Of a stretch of DNA of 43,098 nt, positions 33,857 through 43,098 are shown piece after piece. The stretch lies in contig FN649729.1 of assembly GCA_000310025.1 (NCBI GenBank), forward strand, positions 2,391,214 to 2,434,311, given 5' to 3'. Each line of letters starts with the position of its first letter. Position 1 is the first letter of the stretch. The translations under genes and the position numbers were made by a program. Under the pieces are notes generated by a model, which did no database searches, was not told where the DNA came from, and was given only the letters and a program-made list of their open reading frames with translations. The stretch comes from Ectocarpus siliculosus. Lineage: Eukaryota > Sar > Phaeophyceae > Ectocarpales > Ectocarpaceae.

Positions 33857-35744
33857 GGTTGTTGACTCTCTTGGCACACGGAATTGTGTATTTGAGGAGT
33901 TCACACATTGAACACAACTCTAAATAGCAATCAGGTCGGGAGTTAGCCAAACAGACTTTGTTGCTTCCACGCGATCGGATCGGTCAGCGAAAGACAGGCA
34001 CAACAAAAGAGATGTGAAACATCAGTTCAGGTTATTGTGGCTTTCACGGAAACACTGTAAACTTCTTTTGGAGAGCGCTCCTGTGGTCAACGCCCCCTCT
34101 CTCATTTATCTCTCCTGTTTCACTCCCTTGCCCTGTCTCGCCCGCCGACTTGACACCGAAAATGGACTCGCGACACGGTGAACCGACAGCGTGAAGACAG
34201 GGAACATGATGCAGCTGCCATCTCAGCTGTCGGGCATGGTCTGATTTGCTCGAGGTTTCGGTCCATCCTCGACGCGAAGACGCCACTATGTGATGGTGGT
34301 GGTGGCGGGGAATCGCTCTTTTCGACCTAAATCTCCGTCGACGCATGTGGTGGTTTCGCGGCCGAAGATAGACAGGGGGATTCGGCCGAACATTAACATG
34401 ACCACCGACCGAAAAGGCTTGTTTCGTGTGTGCGCCGCTGCGGAGCAGAGGGAGGGAGATAACACTATTTCGGAGGAGGGAGGCAACCTCTTTCGGCCGG
34501 CAGGACGAGCGATAGAAATGAGGGGACCGGTGACTGTACCAGGAATTTTTGTTGTCCCAGCGAGATCACAGGCTCTTTTTTCGGTCTATGGCGCTCTCTT
34601 ATGTACTACTGTAGCTGCGAAACCAAAAACACGATTGGGACGGAGGGGCGCGACTTGTCTTTTTCGGAAGTACTAAAAGTGAGGTACGCAGATATTTTTT
34701 TGAAGAGAACGCCGCAGCGAAATGGCAGTTTTGTTTTCGCACGCATGGGTATGGATGTGGACGAGTGGATGTGTTGACGTGCTTGACCGCCGCTTGGTAC
34801 CGAAGCGTGTATGGATTATGTACCATTTTGTGCTGAATTTCTTTCGTCGTGTTTGGGAGGGGCGGGGGGAACATGCAGTCTCGTGAGCAAGAGATAGTCT
34901 ACTCGTGGGCAATGCAATGCCCTTCGGGTGGCCTCAAAACAGAACTCGATTGGATTGGATTGGACTGGTGAGCATTGGATGCTGACCGCCCCCCCCCGCC
35001 AACGCCGAGCATACCACGGGCGTTGGAGCTCGAGTCCAATCCTAATCTGGTCGTCAATCGCCGGATGGGGTTATCCGTCTCGGCTTTGTGAGGGTACGAG
35101 GCCATTAGTCGGATTACAAGCGTGTCGATCTTTTGGGACCCCCCCCCACGTTGGTCCAACAACTTGAGGCATGCAAAACATGGGTAAGACGACCGGCCTC
35201 GCTCTTCTTGCGTATGATTGGTTTTGGATCTAAAGTCGTGCGTGTGTGTCAGTAGGACGAGCCATTCTTCGAGACATGGTTTCGTGGTAGGTTGGGCGTG
35301 ACGAGACCTTCCCCGGCAGAGACTCTCGTTGTGTTTTTTGTTTTTGTTATTGTTCTGGGAGGAGGCGATGTTGGGTACGTGATCGTTGGTGCTGTTGAAA
35401 CTTGTTCTGGTACTTCATTTCGTGTGTTCAAATTATGTCGTCGTCGCGTTAGAAATTGTTGATTTTGGCACTGCTGTCCTGCCCGGCGTTGTGATGCGAG
35501 CTCCTCTGCTGTGTCTGTTATCTATTTTTTTCCGTCTTGCTGCACGTCTCGTGGATTTGTGTAGTCTAGACTAATGAGCCGGGTCCTATCCTCGCCTTGG
35601 AGCAGGGGCGTATTATGTTGACGCCTGCCCACAGCAGTAGTTTGCAGCGTTGCCGTGCGAAATGTCGCTGCGCATGTATGTGACATCATCCGCAGCCCCA
35701 GAAAACGATCTCTATACTGCTTGGTGCGGGCGCAGTCGGAGGCA

Positions 35745-36035
35745 GCGCAGGAAGAAGATAACACGTTGCGTGAACGTAGAAAGTTTGCAATACATGGCGA
35801 CAGGTGCACTTCTTCGCTTTTCAAAGAGAATCACGCAGTAAGGAGATGGCTTTTTGCGGGGTCGTGAGAAGCCTGCAATGTACACCGCAGTACACAGCAG
35901 CTGGTGCAGTACTTCTTCTCTTTTCAAAAGAATTCGCGCACGAAGAAGATAACATGTTGCGCGGATTTGAAGAGTCTGAATGCACAGCAACCTTGGGTTG
36001 CGCTTCTTCTCCTTAAAAGAATTACGTACCAATGC
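35745..36035. repeat. Degenerate tandem repeat of about 95 bp, three copies
   Basis: GAAGAAGATAACA.GTTGCG recurs at about 35752 and 35946. AGTTTGCAAT, AGCCTGCAAT and GAGTCTGAAT recur in register, and each unit continues into CTTCTTC, TTTTCAAA (the last has CTTAAA) and AGAATT/AGAATC. Units have diverged considerably. Confidence 0.6.
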
Positions 36036-37733
36036 TGTCGTCACCCTACGCGAGTTGTCGTACGAGCATGGCGGGGGAGGGCGGAGTGAAGCGAGAGGTC
36101 ATCCCAGGTGTGCCACACCGACACAGGTGAGGCAGTTTTTCTTTCTGGTGGGGCTTGGTGGAAACTCCGAGTTGCCTTGCCAAGAGTGAGGCGAGTACAG
36201 CTGTAGTTGGTGATGGAAAGCAACGTAGAGTTGGGGAAATAATAGAGTACCCATTTCATGCAAGATGAACCAGCAGCGTCCACCGTGTACAAGACATCTG
36301 GCGTAGTCTATAGCCTATAATGAAGGTGACACCGATGGTACACAAGACAACCATGATTCAACCTCGAGGACTCATTGCATCCATATGCACAAGTATTCAC
36401 CGTCTCGACAAATCAGTTGCCATCGCACAACAGGCTGCTTTCAACCACACGCTCTCTGATCGTGGATCGAACAAGATCCTGTCGTGAACGAAGCCAGAAG
36501 ATGCAACAAGTTGCCTGTTCGGGGCTCCGCGATTTCATCCGGGACTGTCATTTTTGACCACTGCACCGATCTCTTCGCTGGCCGGGGCGAGGGGGAGAGA
36601 GCACTCTGTGTGCGACGTCTACTCTGCGCTCTGTGCCTCTGTGGCTGTCTCTTTCGTTTAAGGTGAGACAGCGATGCAGTGGAGAAGTGGTGCTCGTGAA
36701 AACTAGGACGTAATACTACTGCGTGCGAGCACGCTGGCCGGGGAGCAACACTCTTTTCTAAAAGGCAGCGAGAGACAAAGAGATGATGGTCCTCACGGTT
36801 GCCTTGCCGCCTACACGAACAACTCACACACGCCCTCGAGTGAAAGAGCGAGGATATGCAAAGCCAGGAGTGCTCCATACACCCCCATATGTTTCTTTCC
36901 CATGCTCAGTGCTCCCTTTCGGCATAGCGTCAAGTAGAGTACGGTAGCGCAACTGCTGTGAATACCTGATGCAAGGCCTGGCGGTACCGGGCCAACTTCG
37001 ATGGTGTACAAATACAGGGTTCAGATTTCATGAGGAACCTCGCATGGCAAGGAGTTGTCGCGGAGGATATATCTTACTGTCGTCCGTTGCCTACGCTTGG
37101 CGGTTGGCACATATGGCCTGGTTGCTTGGCTTGTTCCAATCTAGACCGTCTAGCAACGACTGGCAGCATCTCCCGGTGCCCCATCTCTTGTCGATTTCAT
37201 TGGAAGGCACCGCGCAGCAGAGGCAAACGTCGTGTGTGTGGGATGTCTAAATAGAGACTGTGTCGTTGTCTCGCTTCATTGGCATTGATCAGCAAATCGG
37301 CTAACTTTAATGAATAGCTCGTGAGTGGGCCCCAGGAATCGGAGAGAATCAGTGGTCCCAAGTTCCAAGATACGTACGATATGGGTTCTCAATTCAGGCT
37401 GATACACCGTCTTGAGCATTCGCATGTACCGTGACAAAACATGCACTCGACGACGAGAATGTGTAGGGACTGCCCGAAATCGAGGGAGGGAAATCGTACT
37501 CCACGGGATAGAGTCATCTGAACACCGTGAGGCGGCGATGGCAAGACTACCAGAGTTAGCTGCCGCGAGAGTCGCACGTGGCATATTGGTGTGCATCCTC
37601 CATTGCCGATTTTCACCCCACGACGGGTGTTTGCGTGTTACCTACCCCTTTATTACATCGTTTTCTGTCTCCCCTTGTTGTCGCCCGTGCCTACCCTATT
37701 CCCCATCCCTCGCCCCGGAAACAATTCAGCACG

Positions 37734-37760
37734 ACACTAGTGTCAGCACAACACTAGTGT
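37734..37760. promoter_or_regulatory. Twin ACACTAGTGT palindromes upstream of the Cys-rich paralogue
   Basis: The perfect 10-base palindrome ACACTAGTGT occurs at 37734-37743 and 37751-37760, with centres 17 bases apart and about 170 bases before the start codon at 37922. Such spacing could suit a dimeric DNA-binding protein; function is inferred only. Confidence 0.35.
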
Positions 37761-37921
37761 ACGTTCGAGTCGGGAACTTGGGGCGTCAGGGAGAAAAAAA
37801 GCGGCAGTGGAAGAGCGTCAGGGTCCTGCGACGAAACGACCGCGCTTTTTTGAACGGCGGTGTTGCAGCACAGCCACAGCAAGTATTGTAAGCAGGGTGC
37901 GTTACGTTTCGTAGACCAACC

Positions 37922-38918
37922 ATGAGCCTCGACGGCGGTAACGGCGTCGTTGAAGCACTCGCGGGTGATGGCGGTGGCCATCCAAGGCGTGCGGCGTCAG
38001 GGACATCGCTTGCGACGAGCGAAGCGTGCTCCATGTGCGGGAGCAGGAAACTCTACACACCCGGTTCGGTGTGCGCGGACTGCGAGGTACCACAGTTTTT
38101 ATATGCATACCTTGTGTTTTGTTTTCGCCGCCGGTGCTCCGTATTTGTCGAGAGAGAATCGCGCACTTTGTTCCGTCCATCCCGAACACCATTCCGCGCG
38201 GAATACCCATGGTACAGAAACGTGGTTTTGCGCCCGCCGGCTCAAGAGTAGCAGACGGACGCGCTTCCCGCGGGAAAGCTCCTGCGTACGTGGACTGTTC
38301 CTACAATTCTCGTCCGTGAATGCCCCTTGAGCCATCATTCGCTGTATCTCCTACTTTGGATTTAGTAGACAGCCGTAGAACAGCTCCCCCTCTGAAAAAA
38401 TCACGCCTCGAATCCAGGAGAAACACTGGGGGTGATCGTTACAAAATGACGGAACGCCACCAAGCCTTTGTTGTACACTCACCACAAAGTTTTCATGTTC
38501 TGCTCAGGTAGGCGGTGCTCAATCATGGTCTCACACGCAAAGGACGAGTTGATTGATCAACAGGCTCCGGCATGTGGAAGGGTTTGTTGCTAGGGGGCGG
38601 GTCGCAGTGCTTCCAATAATTGCTAGATATTCCTCTTACAATGTTTTATTTCCTACTAGGTAATACAAGTATATTTTCTCGCTTGGCTTAGTGCGATGCC
38701 CTGCTTTGTTGTGCAGGCAACGACCAAAAGCTTGCACTTTGCCCCCCCTGATGGTGACCCCCGCCGCCCGTCCCTTTCTTTCGTAGACCTATGCCTGCTA
38801 CAAGTGTGAGGGACCTCTCCCGGAGTGCTCGAGCTGCTTGATGCCGTTCTGCGAGGGGACGGGTGACCCGGAGACCGACTGTCTCTTGCCCTGTCAGGGG
38901 CAGCCGGGTTGTGGCGAG
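37922..38918 (+). CDS. Cys-rich paralogue of the 24.7-26.2 kb modules (partial)
   Basis: Exon 1 (37922-38086) starts with ATG, runs 55 codons and ends CSMC...CADCE at a GTACCA donor. Exon 2 (38787-38918) is 44 codons, exactly the length and phase (0/0) of the minus-strand exon 24819-24688. The two exon-2 products are identical at 28 of 44 positions without gaps, and all eight cysteines are shared; the block CLLPCQG is common to both. The function is unknown; probably zinc binding. Later exons were not identified: candidate frames at 39051-39180 are not convincing, and a LINE occupies the DNA from 39333. The gene may continue past the window or be interrupted by the element. Confidence 0.7.
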
Positions 38919-38927
38919 GTGGGTGGG

Positions 38928-38962
38928 AGAGAATGACAAGAGAGAGAATGAGAGAGAAAGAA

Positions 38963-39001
<39 letters not shown>
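38928..39001. repeat. GA dinucleotide microsatellite
   Basis: GA-rich tract with a pure core of about 30 bases, in the intron following exon 2 of the Cys-rich paralogue. Confidence 0.95.
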
Positions 39002-39002
<1 letters not shown>

Positions 39003-39332
39003 CTGGTGGACCTGCTGCTGTTGTCGCTGTTGTCCTCATACGGATAGCCGTTACAGACCCTTCACAACAAGCGCGACACCCGGGTGCTGGTCCCAGATGT
39101 CGGCGGGAACACAGTTTTCCTCAGTCGTGGGGCAGCACAACCGCTCAGGCGTGTGCGAAAAGTACATATGCAATGCGCCCGGCAAGCAGTGTTGTGCCCC
39201 TGCCCCTGAGGCTCGGCAAGCTAAACTGCTTTTGAGTCCCCACTGCTGTTGTCGTCGGCTCCTCTTTGAGGGGGGGTGCAGGCTACGTGCGCGCGTGTAC
39301 GCGTCCGTCCCGGATGCTCTATCTGGGAAGGA

Positions 39333-42300
39333 GGGGGGGGGGGGGCGTACTCTTATGCTTTGCATGCCTTAGCGGTTAGACCATTGACCACGCGTCCTCG
39401 AGAGGACGGAGCATTGTTCCCACAGGACCGATCACCGATGGCCAATCGTTCCTTCCTACTTTGCCAAAGGTGGCTCAAAAATGTCTTCCCTAGTCTGTCT
39501 ATCCTACCGATGTCACTTCCCGCCTTTTCAAACCACTTCCTACTCCCCAGTACCGCTACCGTCCTCTCCTCTCTATTCCATGCCTCAAACATCTCCCTGT
39601 ACGTCCCTTGTATTCTTCCCAGCTCAGTCATGTACACTTCCCTCTCCTTTTCGTACCACGGACATTCCGCGACTACATGAACACTGTCTTCGCATTCGAA
39701 GCCGCAATCGCATTTGAACTTGTCGTCTTCGTCGTCTACCGTCCTATGTCTTCGTCGACGTTCGCGAAGGCCTATGTCCCCGGTCCTGAATTTGACCTTA
39801 AGCTTTGTCCCTGCATCCATTGGTCCATGTAGGTAATCCTTGAACCCTATTCCTTCTTTCAACATTCCGTACACTTCTAGACCCTCCTTATCCTTGGGTT
39901 CTTTCCTTAGATTCTGTTCTTCTCTGTCGGCACAAGCAACAGATATCTTCTTCTTGAACCCCTGTAGACCCTCCGTTTCCAGCGTTTCATCTTCGTCGAT
40001 GTCCAATCCCTTCCATACGTTCTCTACAACCTTGACCCATTCCGTGGGTTGTCTACCCCTCTTTTTGTTTGCCCACTTCGCCTCCCATACTTTTCTCGGC
40101 AACCTCTCCTCTCCCATCCCGCACATGCGGTACTGCCATGTCAGCTTCCTTACGTCTCTTCCCGACCGTAGGGATTGGATCCCCAATTCTGCCCTGACTG
40201 CTGCATTACTTGTGCGCTTGGAGCATCCTAGGATGATTTTCGCTGCTTTCATCTGCGCCGCCTCGAGTTCTTTCACTACCTTCTTATTTCCTTCCCATAC
40301 TTCTCCGGCGTACTCCAGCGGCGGTACGATTACGCTCTTCAAAACCGTCAATTTGATGCGTGTATCAAGGTGCCGGTTTGCGAGTATTGGGTGCAGCTTC
40401 CCTGCTCGTGCTTTGCCCTTTTCCGCTACCTTGGACATGTGTGCATTCCACGAGCAATCTTTTGCGATCTCTACTCCGAGGTATGTGTACTGGTCCACTA
40501 CTGCAATCTCCTCGATCCCCCACTTCCATCTATGTTCTACTGGTTCCTCCCTGCCCTCGTTGCATACCATGACGGCACTCTTCGTAACGTTGGCAGACAA
40601 TCTCCACTTATCAGTAAACTTCTTCGCCGCGTCAATTTGCAGTTGCAGTCCCTCAGGGGTGTCCGACATACCAACAAAGTCATCCGCAAACAGCATTCCT
40701 GACACCGAAGTTTCCGTGTCCCCTACTTTTACTCCCTTCCGGACTGCCTCTACGACTTCCAACAGATCGTTGATGAACACCTGGAACAATGTTGGGGACA
40801 GCGTGCAACCTTGTGGGACCCCCTGCTCGATGTCGAAGAATTTAGACAGTTCTCCGTCTAGCATGACCGCGCTTTTCGTACACTCTGTCATCTTCTTCAG
40901 CACCCTCCACATTTTCCCCTTGATCCCGTACTTGAACAATTGTTTCCACAGCCCATTTCTCCATACGGTATCGTATGCCTTTTTCACGTCCAGGAAGAAG
41001 CAGTACGTCCGCTTGCCCGCCCTCTTTCTACCTTGGATGATTCTCCCTGCCGTGAATGCGTGGTCTACGCACCCCCTCTTCTGTCGGAAACCTGCCTGGC
41101 CCTCACTAATGCTACGTTTCTTCTCCAATACTCCCACTATCCTATCGTTCAGCAGCTTACAAAACACTTTTCCTACTGTGTTCAACAGTGTGATACCCCT
41201 GTAGTTTCCTGGGTCAGTCTTGTCTCCTTTCTTAAACAAGTTCACAACCACTCCTTCCCTCCATCTACTTGGCGCATACTCGTTTTTCCACACCCAGTTG
41301 TATAGCAGTACCATCAGCTGGATCATCCCCTTCCCCCCAAACTTCATGAACTCGTTTACTATCCCATCCGCCCCTGCTGCTTTGTGGCACTGCAGCTTGT
41401 TCACACACGCCTCAACCTCGTCCTCAGTGAACTCCTTTTCTAGTTCTACGTTCCCAACGTCTGCCTTCGATGTCTCTTCTTCTTTCTGGGCCCATGCGTC
41501 CACCTCCTCCTTAAACACTTGGTCAAAATCTTCATTCTCCGAAGGCACTCCAAGTCGCTTGTAGTGTCCTGCTAGAACTTCCCTTTTTCCCTTCCCACTG
41601 CTGACTAGTCCACCGTTCACACCTCGCAATGTTGCTACCCCTGTATCCCCCCCTTGCGCGGTCTTTTTTACCATCCCACTAATCCCTTCCCACATCTGCT
41701 TGACGTTCCCCTCCAGGCCTCCGTTGGCCTTCTGCACTATCTCGTCCCAAATGCTCTTTTTCTTCTTTTTCACTAGTCCCTTCACCTGTTTCCTCTTGGC
41801 CCTGTACTTTTCCCAACTCTCTTCAGACCCCTCACCCAGGTACTGCTTGAAGACTTCTCTACGTTCCCCTATTTCTTCTTTCAGCTCGTCACCCCACCAC
41901 TTAACCGATACCCCACATCGTACCACCTTTTTTCCCACTACTCTCTCTGCCGTTGTGTTCACTATGGACTCCCATCCTTCAATCACCCTGTCCCCTGCTG
42001 CCTGTACGTCTACCTTTCCGTCTTCGACGCTTCTCAGCAGTTTCCTGAAGGGTTCTACATTACCAGCCAATCCCTTCTGGAATTCATCGCGTGTCCCCTC
42101 GTCTCCCAAACGCTCTACTTTCCACCGGAACACTTTCCTCTTTTTCTTACTCTCCGTCTTTCTAGATCGGTCGATGTTTGCCCATATGGGGAAATGGTCG
42201 GTCGAGCCTATATCTATCGCACTTACGTGCAGCTCCGGGACCTGTGTGCTCCCCCTATCTACCAGGATGTAGTCGAGGATCGAGTATTCATTGCAAACTG

Positions 42301-43098
42301 CCCTCTGCCTGGTGAACTCTGGCTTATCGCTTTCCCTCCTACCTTTCAACACCATCAGCTCGTTGCTTCCCAAGAATTCAAGCATCCTCACTCCGTTGTC
42401 ATTCACTTTGTCTTCTCCGTGCTGCCCGATCGCCTGTCCTCTACTGCAAGCTTTCCCTACTCTGGAGTTGAAATCGCCCACCATGACAACTTCTCCCTTC
42501 CTACTGAACCTCTGGACATCTTCCCCAATCTGTCCGAAGTTCTCCTGCGCCTTGCTTGCGACTTTCTTCGACGACGGTGGGACGTATACGTTCCCTAGAA
42601 ACAAATCTTTCTCACCCCGCTCCCCAGGTATCTTAAGCCATAGGCTTTCCTCGAACTCCGTTTTCACCACTACTTCCACCACGTCAAACAAGTGTTCCTT
42701 GACCAGGAATCCGACTCCCCCCTCCCCCCTTTTCTTCGGGTCTAAGCCCTTTCTTGCCTTCCCTACCCATCGGTACTTCCCTATTTTGCTTACCACGTCC
42801 CCATCCTTCAGTTCCCACGTCTCTTGGATCCCCACTACATCCAGATCGCTTTGTTCTACTTGGTCCACTATTTCCAACCGCTTGCGCTCACTCCTTGCGA
42901 ACCCGCACACGTTCCACGACCCCACTCTGAGCTTGTGTTTTTCCCTATTGGAGATTTTGCGCACTCTATCCTTCGCCTTCCGCTTCTTCTCGGCGTTCTT
43001 CTGATTTGCCTGCTCGTCTCCCCCGCCCGGTCTCTTCTTCGCCTCTATCGCCCTCGCCTCCTGTCGCCTTACCTTCTCTGTTCCTATCATGTTCGCGA
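39333..43098 (-). mobile_element. Non-LTR retrotransposon (LINE), 5' end off window
   Basis: The element runs on the minus strand from beyond the right edge to a C-run (G-run on the plus strand at 39333-39345), only seven bases after the stop codon. It encodes one long protein with endonuclease and reverse transcriptase. No LTRs are seen. The very short 3' UTR and C-rich end, instead of poly-A, are unusual and may mark the family's 3' terminus. The 5' UTR, any ORF1 and target-site duplications cannot be judged because the window ends eight bases past the ATG. Confidence 0.85.
39353..43090 (-). CDS. LINE endonuclease/reverse transcriptase polyprotein, intact
   Basis: An uninterrupted 1,245-codon frame. 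An N-terminal basic region of about 50 residues precedes an AP-type endonuclease (LRVGSWNVCGF, GIQETWE, VGDFNSRVG, STDHFPIW at about residues 55-305), which nicks target DNA. The reverse transcriptase follows with NYRGITLLNTVGKVF, FLDVKKAYDTVW, GVPQGCTLSPTLF and the catalytic FADD near residue 800. A C-terminal domain has a Cys/His cluster (CDCGFECEDSVHVVAECP near residue 1126), common in LINE C-termini. There is no frameshift or stop, so the copy may be young and active. The antisense strand is also open over 454 codons (39840-41204), a shadow. The clade (for example RTE-, I- or Jockey-like) cannot be fixed by eye. The chosen ATG may not be the true start, as the frame could extend past the window. 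Confidence 0.92.
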   Translation of the reverse strand: MIGTEKVRRQEARAIEAKKRPGGGDEQANQKNAEKKRKAKDRVRKISNREKHKLRVGSWNVCGFARSERKRLEIVDQVEQSDLDVVGIQETWELKDGDVVSKIGKYRWVGKARKGLDPKKRGEGGVGFLVKEHLFDVVEVVVKTEFEESLWLKIPGERGEKDLFLGNVYVPPSSKKVASKAQENFGQIGEDVQRFSRKGEVVMVGDFNSRVGKACSRGQAIGQHGEDKVNDNGVRMLEFLGSNELMVLKGRRESDKPEFTRQRAVCNEYSILDYILVDRGSTQVPELHVSAIDIGSTDHFPIWANIDRSRKTESKKKRKVFRWKVERLGDEGTRDEFQKGLAGNVEPFRKLLRSVEDGKVDVQAAGDRVIEGWESIVNTTAERVVGKKVVRCGVSVKWWGDELKEEIGERREVFKQYLGEGSEESWEKYRAKRKQVKGLVKKKKKSIWDEIVQKANGGLEGNVKQMWEGISGMVKKTAQGGDTGVATLRGVNGGLVSSGKGKREVLAGHYKRLGVPSENEDFDQVFKEEVDAWAQKEEETSKADVGNVELEKEFTEDEVEACVNKLQCHKAAGADGIVNEFMKFGGKGMIQLMVLLYNWVWKNEYAPSRWREGVVVNLFKKGDKTDPGNYRGITLLNTVGKVFCKLLNDRIVGVLEKKRSISEGQAGFRQKRGCVDHAFTAGRIIQGRKRAGKRTYCFFLDVKKAYDTVWRNGLWKQLFKYGIKGKMWRVLKKMTECTKSAVMLDGELSKFFDIEQGVPQGCTLSPTLFQVFINDLLEVVEAVRKGVKVGDTETSVSGMLFADDFVGMSDTPEGLQLQIDAAKKFTDKWRLSANVTKSAVMVCNEGREEPVEHRWKWGIEEIAVVDQYTYLGVEIAKDCSWNAHMSKVAEKGKARAGKLHPILANRHLDTRIKLTVLKSVIVPPLEYAGEVWEGNKKVVKELEAAQMKAAKIILGCSKRTSNAAVRAELGIQSLRSGRDVRKLTWQYRMCGMGEERLPRKVWEAKWANKKRGRQPTEWVKVVENVWKGLDIDEDETLETEGLQGFKKKISVACADREEQNLRKEPKDKEGLEVYGMLKEGIGFKDYLHGPMDAGTKLKVKFRTGDIGLRERRRRHRTVDDEDDKFKCDCGFECEDSVHVVAECPWYEKEREVYMTELGRIQGTYREMFEAWNREERTVAVLGSRKWFEKAGSDIGRIDRLGKTFLSHLWQSRKERLAIGDRSCGNNAPSSRGRVVNGLTAKACKA

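Larger units (their letters stand above)
33857..37921. other. Intergenic region without a supported gene
   Basis: About 4 kb between two plus-strand genes. It contains an imperfect roughly 95-bp tandem repeat at 35.75-36.03 kb and two identical palindromes shortly before the next gene. A 128-codon plus-strand frame at 34290-34676 has no motifs or splice partners I can recognise. Confidence 0.5.

Noticed and set aside
34290-34676. 128-codon plus-strand open frame
   Set aside because: No motif, paralogue or splice partner; ordinary for a GC-rich region.
39051-39180. Third exon of the Cys-rich paralogue
   Set aside because: Several frames are open, one with cysteines, but none aligns with the third exon of the 24.2-26.2 kb gene, and the best splice-compatible frame lacks cysteines.
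39840-41204. 454-codon plus-strand open frame
   Set aside because: It is the antisense shadow of the LINE polyprotein, whose endonuclease and RT motifs are unmistakable on the minus strand.
1-43098. CRISPR arrays, bacterial operons and prophage
   Set aside because: The only regular array is the 20-bp minisatellite without unique spacers, and spliced genes show the DNA is eukaryotic.

Overview
The window reads as nuclear DNA of an intron-rich eukaryote. Genes are split into short exons joined across introns of a few hundred to about 1,300 bases with GT/AG borders. Microsatellites and dispersed repeats are everywhere and a LINE closes the right end. The gene content (Rab, SDHAF1, an ERD2-related protein of the kind known in plants and algae), the GC-rich Ala/Gly/Ser-rich exons and the alternation of neighbouring genes between strands fit a stramenopile, most likely a brown alga of the Ectocarpus type. 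That placement is inference, not proven by the sequence. All gene models were built by hand from splice sites and reading phase.

Layout. (1) 595-5670, minus: a Rab-family GTPase with about 300 residues ahead of the G domain, including a charged coiled-coil exon; its 3' end lies left of the window. (2) 6640-8220, plus: a two-exon LYR-motif protein matching the succinate dehydrogenase assembly factor SDHAF1, divergent from the Rab gene across about 970 bases. (3) 11311-26200, minus: a long multi-exon locus. Its 5' part encodes CxxC-rich, probably zinc-binding modules. Its 3' part encodes an Ala/Gly-rich stretch, a WW domain, coiled coil, a KH RNA-binding domain, a SAM domain and a C-terminal RING finger. 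Phases allow one transcript of about 1,485 codons, but the join between the two parts (22.6 to 21.7 kb) is not settled. (4) 30578-33856, plus: an ERD2-related (KDEL-receptor-like) membrane protein. (5) 37922-38918, plus: the first two exons of a paralogue of the Cys-rich module. (6) 39333-43098, minus: a LINE with one intact 1,245-codon endonuclease/reverse transcriptase ORF.

The intergenic and intronic DNA holds a 20-bp minisatellite with higher-order structure (26.75-27.13 kb), two copies of a roughly 207-bp inverted-repeat element (6.8 and 29.4 kb), a dispersed family with core TTTTCATTGGTCAG, a 120-128 bp tandem repeat inside an intron, and many simple repeats.

The strongest candidate for something undescribed is locus 3. 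A protein that combines RNA binding (KH, SAM), ligand or partner binding (WW, Cys-rich modules) and a RING would be an RNA-directed ubiquitin ligase in principle; the paralogue at 37.9 kb shows that its N-terminal Cys-rich module belongs to a wider family.
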